DNA of 64,000 bases from an uncultured Clostridia bacterium (lineage in GTDB: Bacteria; Bacillota; Clostridia; Christensenellales; Aristaeellaceae), in the NCBI GenBank assembly GCA_934630705.1, contig CAKTWP010000011.1, forward strand, positions 9,116 to 73,115. The letters are read 5' to 3'. Under the pieces are notes generated by a model. That model ran no database searches. It was not told the origin of the DNA and worked only from the letters and a program-made list of their open reading frames with translations. The translations under genes were made by a program, and so were the position numbers. Numbering within the stretch: the stretch's first letter is position 1; each line of letters starts with the position of its first letter. Shown piece after piece: positions 15,464-21,070 of the stretch.

Positions 15464-15488
15464 CATAAATAGCCTTGTATTTTTCGCG
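15464..15488 (-). promoter_or_regulatory. Repeat promoter P7 (variant)
   Basis: Minus strand CGCGAA-11-TATTTATGAA: one base shorter in the spacer and an extra T in the second block. The least regular of nine copies; it fronts the non-coding cassette. Confidence 0.5.
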
Positions 15489-15500
15489 GAGAAAAGGAAA

Positions 15501-15520
15501 GAGGCCTTGCAATCAGCCTC
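15501..15520 (-). terminator. Terminator of the TTGCAAT-loop family
   Basis: Stem GAGGC-TGATTGCAAG-GCCTC on the minus strand followed by TTTCCTTTTC. Sits after the 73-aa gene. Confidence 0.7.
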
Positions 15521-15533
15521 GCCCCTTGAATCG

Positions 15534-15755
15534 TCAATCATTGTGCAGACTCTTCATGATCTTTTCCGCCCTGAGACACTGGAAGAAATTGCCCTTGAAC
15601 GTCAGCTCATAACACATGAGGGCGATCTTGCCGGTCGCGGTCTCGACCAATGGTCTCTGAACCACTTCTGTGCATTTCACGCCCGCCTGTTTGATCAGCT
15701 TCGCGTCCTTGACCAAGTCCTTTGGGTATCCGCTCAGGAAATGAATAGTTGCCAT
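15534..15755 (-). CDS. 73-aa soluble phage protein
   Basis: 73 aa with mixed alpha/beta look (ATIHFLSGYPKDLVKDAKLI, ALMCYELTFKGNFF). ATG 15755 is 7 nt after GGAGG. Self-contained unit: repeat promoter P6, gene, TTGCAAT terminator. No family recognised. Confidence 0.65.
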   Translation of the reverse strand: MATIHFLSGYPKDLVKDAKLIKQAGVKCTEVVQRPLVETATGKIALMCYELTFKGNFFQCLRAEKIMKSLHND

Positions 15756-15781
15756 AAAGACACCTCCAAATTATTGATTTT

Positions 15782-15807
15782 CCATAATAGCAGGTGTTTA
15801 TGTCGCG
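15782..15807 (-). promoter_or_regulatory. Repeat promoter P6
   Basis: Minus strand CGCGAC-12-TATTATGGAA; drives the 73-aa gene. Confidence 0.65.
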
Positions 15808-15816
15808 GAAAAAAAG

Positions 15817-15852
15817 AAAAGAGCTGGTTCGTAATTTTCCAGCTCTTTTCTT
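15817..15852 (-). terminator. Terminator after the 98-aa membrane protein
   Basis: Stem AAAAGAGCTGG / CCAGCTCTTTT with loop AAAATTACGAA and a U-rich minus-strand tail; symmetric enough to work in both directions. Confidence 0.8.
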
Positions 15853-15856
15853 CAAG

Positions 15857-16153
15857 TCAGCCTTTCTTCTGATCCTTCTTCTCCTGGTGCTTATCCATAA
15901 GGCAGCTGCCCAAGCATCTTACGATGACGCCAGCTAAAACACCTCCGCCGATAGCGGCACTGCCGTAAATAAAGCCTTTTTTCATCTGATAGCGCAATGT
16001 GTCCTGCATGGATTGAATGCTCTGTAGAGTGAAAATTTGCTCTTTCGGCATCGTCTGTCGCAACTCGTCAAGCTTGCTCGCTATAGCTTCACCGTCTCCG
16101 ATTGAACCGTACCACGTCTTATCCTTAGCAGACCAGTCAAAATTATTGATCAT
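15857..16153 (-). CDS. Membrane-anchored phage protein
   Basis: 98 aa from ATG 16153, 8 nt after GAGGAGG. Soluble N-terminal part (NNFDWSAKDKTWYGSIGDGE, LDELRQTMPKEQIFTLQSIQ), then a C-terminal glycine-rich helix (FIYGSAAIGGGVLAGVIV) and a basic end. Repeat promoter P5 directly abuts its ribosome site. Function unknown. Confidence 0.7.
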   Translation of the reverse strand: MINNFDWSAKDKTWYGSIGDGEAIASKLDELRQTMPKEQIFTLQSIQSMQDTLRYQMKKGFIYGSAAIGGGVLAGVIVRCLGSCLMDKHQEKKDQKKG

Positions 16154-16167
16154 ATAGATCACCTCCT

Positions 16168-16193
16168 CACAATAGAGCATGTTTTATTCGCGC
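16168..16193 (-). promoter_or_regulatory. Repeat promoter P5
   Basis: Minus strand CGCGAA-12-TATTGTGAGG. The GAGGAGG ribosome site starts immediately after TATTGT, so a transcript starting 6-8 nt further on would lose it; overlaps the end of the upstream gene. Confidence 0.6.
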
Positions 16194-16552
16194 TAAATAT
16201 CTTTCCGGTCAAACACCGTTTCCCAGCATTGCTTTGGAAGCGGCTTCATCTTCAGCGCCCACATGATCTGCCTTACGGTGATCGTGGGGAATAGACCGTC
16301 CTTACTCGGCCTGGCCCGCTCCTCAAACAGCTTCCTGAAGCCCGCATGCAAATAGATTGCATCCGTCACCCACGCGTCGATCTCGCCCCACCAGGTGGTT
16401 TTAGTGGCCACGTCAACCCGCTGCTGGATTACAGCCAGACCCTTTTCTCCAATTTTATAGAGCGTACAGCGGTTATACACCGGATGGTCGCAAATATAAA
16501 CCTCGCCGTACTGACTTGTATAGAAGCCAGGCTTCTCATAATGATAACGCAC
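16193..16552 (-). CDS. Conserved phage protein of unknown function
   Basis: 119 aa. Recognisable blocks YEKPGFYTSQYGEVYICDHP, TLYKIGEKGLAVIQQR, TWWGEIDAW and LFPTITVRQIMWALKMKPL, ending FDRKDI, known from phages of gut Clostridia without a function. I choose GTG 16552, 5 nt after GGAGG; the in-frame ATG at 16564 lies inside that ribosome site. Only the terminator at 16565-16592 separates it from the region above. Confidence 0.8.
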   Translation of the reverse strand: MRYHYEKPGFYTSQYGEVYICDHPVYNRCTLYKIGEKGLAVIQQRVDVATKTTWWGEIDAWVTDAIYLHAGFRKLFEERARPSKDGLFPTITVRQIMWALKMKPLPKQCWETVFDRKDI

Positions 16553-16564
16553 ATGATCCTCCAT

Positions 16565-16752
16565 AAAAAAGAAGAGGCCATGTAGGCCTCAACCTTTAGA
16601 AATACCAGCGCTTCTTCTTTGGTCTTTAGGCAGCACCGCACAGGATTAAAAATGCCGTCTGCGAGGCATCACTTGCTTTATGATAGTCGAGTCTGTCCCG
16701 CCAATGGGTATGCAAAGGGAAAAGCCTTTGTAAGACTTGTCCCTTGGTAAAC
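16565..16752 (-). other. Gap with two hairpins, no convincing gene
   Basis: Left end (16565-16592): GAGGCC-TACAT-GGCCTC then TTCTTTTTT on the minus strand, a good terminator. Right end (about 16712-16746): AAGGGA..TCCCTT hairpin after the 89-aa gene. Between them only a 7-codon ATG frame and an open stretch with KTKEEALVFLK but no start; possibly a decayed gene or an RNA. Confidence 0.4.
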
Positions 16753-17022
16753 TTACTCGATCAGGATGCCCTCTCGGCTGACGAGGTCTGCGAACTCAAC
16801 GTGTTTGGTGAAATCCTTGGTTTTGACAGCTTCCATGAATTCCTTGTAGAGTCCCGGCCGGTTGTCCACTGCATACACGGCAACTTGACCGGGATTTACT
16901 TCCTTCATCCAGTTCGCCAGTTGCAGCATATTCCACACCGAGATCGCATCTCCTTCCAGAAACTTCGTGTCCACGATTCTCCATACATTGTTGAATGCGT
17001 ACAGATACACCCTTTTAGCCAT
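16753..17022 (-). CDS. 89-aa soluble phage protein
   Basis: 89 aa from ATG 17022 (AGGAAGG 6 nt upstream). Alternating beta/alpha pattern (AKRVYLYAFNNVWRIV, DAISVWNMLQLANWM, GQVAVYAVDN, EFADLVSREGILIE) without catalytic motif. Own repeat promoter P4. No family recognised. Confidence 0.65.
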   Translation of the reverse strand: MAKRVYLYAFNNVWRIVDTKFLEGDAISVWNMLQLANWMKEVNPGQVAVYAVDNRPGLYKEFMEAVKTKDFTKHVEFADLVSREGILIE

Positions 17023-17052
17023 GTCAATCCTTCCTTTCATGTAGTGGGTTTT

Positions 17053-17078
17053 CCATAATAGCCAGTGTTTTCAGCGCG
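17053..17078 (-). promoter_or_regulatory. Repeat promoter P4
   Basis: Minus strand CGCGCT-12-TATTATGGAA; follows a terminator and drives the 89-aa gene. Confidence 0.65.
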
Positions 17079-17089
17079 GAGAGCAAAAA

Positions 17090-17122
17090 GAAAGAGCCCG
17101 TGTATCCTACACGAGCCCTCTC
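17090..17122 (-). terminator. Terminator after the 133-aa protein
   Basis: Minus strand AGGGCTCGTGTA-GGA-TACACGGGCTCT, 12 bp with two wobble pairs, then TTCTTTTTGC. Confidence 0.8.
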
Positions 17123-17136
17123 TTTGGGTCTCCTAA

Positions 17137-17538
17137 TCACTTCTTGAACAGTCTGAGGTGACTGCTCAACCACTGACCGGTGCGGGATGTGAATGTACCG
17201 TTCTGCTCGAACTTCAGTCCCTTCGCCATCCAGTAGCTGGAAACCGTGACAGGCACCAGAATGGCCGCTCCATCAAGCACGATCTTGATGATCCGATCCT
17301 TCTTGCTCTCCTTCATCTGCTCTTCCTTCATCAACGCTTCCCTCTTCTTCAACTTGAGTTCTTCGTCCTGAAGGATGCCGTCGTCGAGCAATTTGGCCTC
17401 GTTCATCCGCTGCTTATGAAGCTCGCCCAGCTTCTGTAACTGCCATTTGGCTTCCTCGCTTCCAGTCTGCGCCTGAGATACCGCTTCGAGAGTCTTCTCG
17501 TACTCTTCATCCAGCATCATCGCAATCGTCGCATTCAT
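17137..17538 (-). CDS. Conserved phage protein with C-terminal membrane segment
   Basis: 133 aa from ATG 17538, 8 nt after AAAGGAG. A long charged helical half (ATIAMMLDEEYEKTLEAV, KQRMNEAKLLDDGI, KKREALMKEEQMKESKK) precedes a hydrophobic block (IVLDGAAILVPVTVSSYWMA) and GTFTSRTGQWLSSHLRLF. I know this pair of blocks from gut phages; function unknown. Confidence 0.75.
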   Translation of the reverse strand: MNATIAMMLDEEYEKTLEAVSQAQTGSEEAKWQLQKLGELHKQRMNEAKLLDDGILQDEELKLKKREALMKEEQMKESKKDRIIKIVLDGAAILVPVTVSSYWMAKGLKFEQNGTFTSRTGQWLSSHLRLFKK

Positions 17539-17571
17539 CCTCATTTCTCCTTTCAGTTTTTATGGATTACT

Positions 17572-17597
17572 CCATAATAGCGGGTGCTAATTTCGCG
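17572..17597 (-). promoter_or_regulatory. Repeat promoter P3
   Basis: Minus strand CGCGAA-12-TATTATGGAG; overlaps the last codons of the upstream gene. Confidence 0.65.
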
Positions 17598-17823
17598 CCA
17601 GATAACTGCTCAAATCGACCTTAAAGACAACTGCCTTGGCTTTGTGGATTTTATCCATGCCATCCCGTTCGAGCTCCAAAAACAAATAGGGCGCCTCTTC
17701 CGGATCAGATCGATCCACCCGAAGCGTCCCAACCGGTTTTTTACGCTTAATAACAGCTGATAAACCGAAGCCAAGCAATAATCCGAGAACCAACCCGCCG
17801 ATTCCCCAGAACCAGATCTCCAT
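17587..17823 (-). CDS. Conserved phage membrane protein, 78 aa
   Basis: 78 aa from ATG 17823 (AAGGAGG 9 nt upstream). Starts with a glycine-rich membrane helix (IWFWGIGGLVLGLLLGFGL), then basic residues, then a beta-like soluble domain GTLRVDRSDPEEAPYLFLEL and VVFKVDLSSYL. This architecture is frequent in phages of gut Firmicutes. The upstream TATTATGA (17841-17848) has an inverted CAGGT..ACCTG instead of the usual CGCGAA block, so it is only a possible variant promoter. Confidence 0.75.
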   Translation of the reverse strand: MEIWFWGIGGLVLGLLLGFGLSAVIKRKKPVGTLRVDRSDPEEAPYLFLELERDGMDKIHKAKAVVFKVDLSSYLARN

Positions 17824-17890
17824 TTTGAATTTCCTCCTTATCATAATATCACAGGTTTTCGTCACCTGCGTACTGTTTTTCAAAAGGAAA

Positions 17891-17910
17891 GAGCCCTTGC
17901 AATCGGGCTC
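17891..17910 (-). terminator. Terminator of the TTGCAAT-loop family
   Basis: Stem GAGCCC-GATTGCAA-GGGCTC, identical to that at 11951-11972, followed by TTTCCTTTTG on the minus strand. Confidence 0.8.
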
Positions 17911-17918
17911 TAAACCTT

Positions 17919-18104
17919 TTAAATGTACGGGGAAGAATACCGCCATGGGTGTTTCTTTCGGTCCCGCTCATCCATAAATGCTTTGTACCACGGCCACAAC
18001 CGATACAGCAACTCATTGATGAAGCTTACTGCAAAGCGTATAGCAACCCTGGCTACAAGCCAGCCCATCGCGAACAGGAATCCGTCCGAAAAGTTTATTG
18101 ACAT
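17919..18104 (-). CDS. 61-aa membrane miniprotein
   Basis: 61 aa from ATG 18104, 8 nt after AAGGAGG. Hydrophobic helix (GFLFAMGWLVARVAIRFAVSF) followed by an aromatic/basic end (LYRLWPWYKAF, RDRKKHPWRY). Repeat promoter P2 directly abuts the ribosome site; TTGCAAT terminator follows. Function unknown. Confidence 0.65.
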   Translation of the reverse strand: MSINFSDGFLFAMGWLVARVAIRFAVSFINELLYRLWPWYKAFMDERDRKKHPWRYSSPYI

Positions 18105-18118
18105 TTTCAATCCCTCCT

Positions 18119-18144
18119 TCACAATAGCCGGTGTTATTTTCGCG
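18119..18144 (-). promoter_or_regulatory. Repeat promoter P2
   Basis: Minus strand CGCGAA-12-TATTGTGAAGG. The ribosome site begins one base after TATTGT; overlaps the end of the upstream gene. Confidence 0.6.
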
Positions 18145-18541
18145 CCTTGTCAAGGAGCCAGAAGAAACGTCTGTATGCGGTGTACCAGACTTCTTTACAG
18201 CATGGTGGAGAAATGTACTCATAGGAAACGCCCTCCGTAACAGCCCTCAACATGAGATCCGCAAGATCGCCAATGGCATCTCGTGCGGCTGTCTCAACCA
18301 TGTTCATCCTGTCTCTGTAGTAAATTCGCGCCTCTGCATAAAGCGCAGTTAAATCTGGAACTGAGCCTCCGGTTACATGTTCTATGCCGCTTGCAGACTG
18401 CGATGGGAGTCCATCCAAAGAACGGTACTCCTGCTTCCACTCTGGATATTGCAAACAGAAGTGTTTGAGCTCGTAGTAGCGATGTCTCGAAATATAGTAA
18501 GTATTCTTACTTGATACCTCGGGGCGTATAACAGTGCCCAT
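18134..18541 (-). CDS. Conserved phage protein, possible regulator
   Basis: 135 aa. Contains RHRYYELKHFCLQYPEWKQEY, a helical middle (EARIYYRDRMNMVETAARDA) and the end EVWYTAYRRFFWLLDKAR, a pattern I recall from many phages of Clostridia near their regulatory genes, without proven function. GGAGG precedes ATG 18541 by 7 nt. It has no repeat promoter; its upstream region instead carries inverted TTCTAA boxes. First larger gene next to the attachment site, so a control role is possible but inferred. Confidence 0.7.
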   Translation of the reverse strand: MGTVIRPEVSSKNTYYISRHRYYELKHFCLQYPEWKQEYRSLDGLPSQSASGIEHVTGGSVPDLTALYAEARIYYRDRMNMVETAARDAIGDLADLMLRAVTEGVSYEYISPPCCKEVWYTAYRRFFWLLDKARK

Positions 18542-18555
18542 AATTTTTCCTCCAA

Positions 18556-18671
18556 TTCTATTCTAAAGATAGCAAAATATCACCGCCTCCCGGGCGGCCC
18601 ACGAGCCCCAAAAAGCACAAAAGCCACCTCTAATTTCTAACCTAAGATAGAATTCTAACTTAGATTAGAAT
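18556..18671. promoter_or_regulatory. Inverted TTCTAA boxes, candidate operators
   Basis: Palindrome ATTCTAA-CTTAGA-TTAGAAT at 18652-18671, a second TTCTA-8-TAGAA at 18635-18652 and further TTCTA boxes at 18556 and 18561. This AT-rich run lies in the only spot between two element genes lacking the repeat promoter. Repeated dyads upstream of a putative regulator look like repressor sites; protein unknown. Confidence 0.45.
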
Positions 18672-18680
18672 CAGAAGTGA

Positions 18681-18711
18681 CAAAAATAAAGAGGCCTTGC
18701 AATCGGCCTCT
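18681..18711 (-). terminator. Terminator of the TTGCAAT-loop family
   Basis: Stem GAGGCC-GATTGCAA-GGCCTC then TTTATTTTTG on the minus strand; follows the 24-aa gene. Confidence 0.8.
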
Positions 18712-18717
18712 CATCCT

Positions 18718-18792
18718 TTAGTTGTCCTTAATCCATTTGGCGATCATCAAAGCTCCGACACCAATCAGCACAGCTCCTGCTATTGCTATCAT
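18718..18792 (-). CDS. 24-aa membrane peptide
   Basis: 24 aa consisting of almost nothing but a membrane helix (MIAIAGAVLIGVGALMIAKW plus IKDN). AAGGAG is 8 nt before ATG 18792; repeat promoter P1 is upstream and a terminator follows the stop directly, so it is a complete gene unit despite its size. Size and charge resemble small phage inner-membrane peptides; function unknown. Confidence 0.6.
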   Translation of the reverse strand: MIAIAGAVLIGVGALMIAKWIKDN

Positions 18793-18826
18793 CGTTTCAA
18801 CTCCTTCCTAAATTTAATCCAGGTAT

Positions 18827-18852
18827 CCATAATAGCCGCTGATAAATTCGCG
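18827..18852 (-). promoter_or_regulatory. Repeat promoter P1
   Basis: Minus strand CGCGAA-12-TATTATGGAT; the copy nearest the attachment site, driving the 24-aa gene. Confidence 0.65.
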
Positions 18853-18930
18853 GAGGAAAAATAAAAGACAATGTAAGTCATGCTTTGAAGAAAACCTCGA
18901 CTCCGTCGGGACTTTATTCAAAGTACGCTC

Positions 18931-18959
18931 TTGACAAAAGGTTGTGCTCTTCCTATAAT
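18931..18959 (+). promoter_or_regulatory. Perfect consensus sigma-A promoter pointing at the attachment site
   Basis: TTGACA (18931-18936), 17 bases, TATAAT (18954-18959). It is the only rightward signal of the element and starts transcription about 15 bases before the tRNA-derived core. In the excised circle it would read across the joined site into the other end of the element; when integrated it meets the tRNA terminator at 19026-19053. Confidence 0.8.
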
Positions 18960-18980
18960 GTCGTTTGTTAATGGCCAGTG

Positions 18981-19026
18981 CTTGGTAAGGATGAGGTCAC
19001 CAGTTCAAATCTGGTCATCAGCTCCA
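18981..19026 (+). other. Attachment site: 3' half of tRNA-Thr(GGT)
   Basis: Contains anticodon loop TTGGTAA (18982-18988, anticodon GGT), the 3' anticodon stem GGATG, T arm ACCAG-TTCAAAT-CTGGT (18999-19015), acceptor strand CATCAGC, discriminator T and encoded CCA. The 5' half is missing: the bases before 18981 do not pair with the anticodon stem and belong to the element. This is the usual scar of tyrosine-recombinase integration into a tRNA 3' end; the intact gene should lie beyond the element's other end, outside the window. Confidence 0.85.
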
Positions 19027-19053
19027 AAAACCAGTCAGAAATGGCTGGTTTTT
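19026..19053 (+). terminator. Terminator of the tRNA-Thr locus
   Basis: Stem AAAAACCAGTC / GGCTGGTTTTT with loop AGAAAT, 11 bp with one wobble, ending in a T run. It is the original tRNA terminator and now also stops the element's outward promoter. Confidence 0.85.
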
Positions 19054-19235
19054 TATTGTTTATGTGGGATGGCTTGTTAGAGGAGGCTTTGCTTCGCAAA
19101 GTGGGCCGAACGTTTTTGCGCTGTTCTCCAATCCTGTTTTCGATAAAAAGCGCGCCGCTTCAGGATAAAATCTTTTCTCCGGGAGAGACGCGCTTATTGA
19201 ATGCGCTGATGATGCATGAGAGCGAGGGCGTCGTT

Positions 19236-20072
19236 TCACGTCTCCTTCATCAGCGCCTGCATTTCGGCGGCGGCCTGAATTTTCCGCATCACGGCCTTCA
19301 CGATGATTTCAATCCGGCTATTCGCGCGATAATCCGCAGGCGCCACATAATTCACCCGCTGCGCGCGGAGCAGCGCATCGGCGGCACCTTTGCCCACCTG
19401 GGGATCATACACGGCGATGGACTGGCCGCCGTTGGCGCGCACCAGCTTCATGCAGGGCACGTCCGTCAGCCCGTCGCCAATATAGATCATATTGCCAAAG
19501 GGCACCCGCCGCTCCTCCTCAGGCGTGTATTCGTTCAAGGCGTGGGCGCTGCTGCTGTCCACCCGCAAAATCCCTTTGTTGATGCGGAACAGGAACTGGG
19601 TCTTGGCCGTGTAATTTACGGCCAGCTTGGGCCAGACGATCACGCCGTTTTCATCATACATGAATTCGCAGGCGTAAATTTCCTTGAAGCACCGGGCGAT
19701 GCTGGTACCCTCGATAATTTCCTTGATGCCCGAGGAAACGATATAATGCTCCACCTGCACGCCAATAGACGCGCCATAGGCGTTGATCCGGTCAAACCAG
19801 CTGGGAATGCCTTGGAAGAATTCCACGTCCGCTCCCAGCTTCTGAAAGCTTTCCCGGCTGATGCGGATTCTTTTTTCCGTACCCTTGCGTACCATCAGAT
19901 ACATGTAGGCCAGGATATTGTCCATTTCCTGCGCGTCGGTAAGGCTGCTCACCTCGGCCCAGAATTCCCGGGGCTGCATCCCCACGGCGGGAATGAAGCC
20001 GTATTCCTGCATATCCTTGGTGCACAGGGTTCTGTCAAAATCGTACATAATGGCAACGATGGTTTTTCCCAT
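19236..20072 (-). CDS. HAD-superfamily hydrolase
   Basis: 278 aa from ATG 20072 (AAAGGAGG 8 nt upstream). Motif I is DFDRTLCT near residue 10, motif II VSSGIKE, motif IV YIGDGLTDVPCM: the residues for aspartyl-phosphate chemistry on a phosphorylated small molecule, in the phosphoserine-phosphatase branch. A cap region (about 20-120) follows motif I. Cytoplasmic, no signal. Last gene of the mnmE operon. Substrate unknown. Confidence 0.85.
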   Translation of the reverse strand: MGKTIVAIMYDFDRTLCTKDMQEYGFIPAVGMQPREFWAEVSSLTDAQEMDNILAYMYLMVRKGTEKRIRISRESFQKLGADVEFFQGIPSWFDRINAYGASIGVQVEHYIVSSGIKEIIEGTSIARCFKEIYACEFMYDENGVIVWPKLAVNYTAKTQFLFRINKGILRVDSSSAHALNEYTPEEERRVPFGNMIYIGDGLTDVPCMKLVRANGGQSIAVYDPQVGKGAADALLRAQRVNYVAPADYRANSRIEIIVKAVMRKIQAAAEMQALMKET

Positions 20073-20107
20073 GGAGATGCCTCCTTTCGGCGCGGATGCG
20101 CCCGGGG

Positions 20108-21049
20108 TCACATAGGCAGGGATGCGCGGAAAGCGGCCTCCGTTTCCGGCGAGACGGTCGCGCCCGCCATGCCTGCCGCAATCACAAATGAGCCGTAAAC
20201 CGGCGGCAGCGTGGGGGCTATCAGACGATACGCCGCCCCCAGCGCCTGCTGGATCAGCGAACGATAGAACGGGTTCTGCCATAGCCCGCCCACCGTGGCC
20301 ACCGCTTTGGGCGACGTATCCAGCATGCGCCCTGCGGCCTGAATGCCGCCCGCCAGCTCCGCCGCTGCGGCCCGGGCTTCCGCCACCGCCAGCGCATCGC
20401 CTGCCGCCGCTTCCTGCAGCAGCACCTGCGCAAAGCCTGCGATGGCTGCGCTTCCGCCCTGATAAAGCTGGGCGATGGCCTGCGTGACCGGTTTGCCCAG
20501 CCGCTGTTCGCAGGCGGCGGTGAGGGCGGTTTGGGGCCCTCGCCCGTCCCGGGCCCGCAGGGCGCTTTTCAGGGCACGGCGGCCCAGATCAAAGCCGCTG
20601 CCCTCATCCCCCAGCAGATACCCCCAGCCGCCAATCTGCTGCATTTCCTCTCCGCGAAACACGAATACGCCCGAGCCTGTGCCTGCAATGGCGATGGCCC
20701 CGTCACCTGCGGGGATGGCGCTGCGCAGGGCATTTTTCGCATCCGTGCCTGCCTGAATGCAGGGACACTGGGGAAACAGCGCCTGTAAATGGGCGCGGAT
20801 CCGGGCGGCATTGTCGCCCACGCCTGCGCCGGAAATGCCGGCAAAAATGGCGTCCGGGGCCGCGTCCGCGCCGCTCAGCCCTGCGGTCAGGGTGCGGATG
20901 GTCTCCGTAAGCGTTGAGAGCACCTGTTCCATGGGCCGGGCAGAGCAATTGGACGGCCCGCCCTGCGTTCGGCGCAGCACCCGGCCGCCTTCATCGCAAA
21001 TCACCGCATCAGTTTTTGTTCCGCCGCCGTCGATTCCCCAAATGCGCAT
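20108..21049 (-). CDS. BadF/BadG-type ATPase, probable N-acetylglucosamine kinase
   Basis: 313 aa. Starts WGIDGGGTKTDAVICDE, the phosphate-1 loop of actin-fold sugar kinases; IAGTGSGVFVF is the phosphate-2 loop and LGDEGSGFDLGRRAL the family block typical of GlcNAc-kinase-like BadF proteins. It would phosphorylate an amino sugar, perhaps from cell-wall turnover. 21 bases after mnmE and 35 before the HAD gene. Substrate is inferred from family. Confidence 0.8.
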   Translation of the reverse strand: MRIWGIDGGGTKTDAVICDEGGRVLRRTQGGPSNCSARPMEQVLSTLTETIRTLTAGLSGADAAPDAIFAGISGAGVGDNAARIRAHLQALFPQCPCIQAGTDAKNALRSAIPAGDGAIAIAGTGSGVFVFRGEEMQQIGGWGYLLGDEGSGFDLGRRALKSALRARDGRGPQTALTAACEQRLGKPVTQAIAQLYQGGSAAIAGFAQVLLQEAAAGDALAVAEARAAAAELAGGIQAAGRMLDTSPKAVATVGGLWQNPFYRSLIQQALGAAYRLIAPTLPPVYGSFVIAAGMAGATVSPETEAAFRASLPM

Positions 21050-21070
21050 GCGCTGTCCCTGCCTTTCCGC

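Noticed and set aside
600..18500. AATATA occurs about 19 times on the plus strand of the element but its complement only about twice
   Set aside because: Most cases are Tyr-Ile codons (TAT ATT) in minus-strand genes; the rest are T runs after terminators. No separate signal is needed.
12184..18852. Repeated 26-29 bp motif considered as a CRISPR array
   Set aside because: Spacing is irregular (0.1 to 3 kb), copies vary in the middle and genes lie between; no cas genes.
18954..19026. A complete tRNA gene at this place
   Set aside because: The bases before 18981 cannot form the D arm, acceptor 5' strand or anticodon stem.
18940..19030. Junction at the tRNA fragment as an assembly chimera
   Set aside because: The 46-base fragment begins inside the anticodon stem and includes the encoded CCA and native terminator, exactly as expected for integration; a random join would not. 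The other end is needed for proof.
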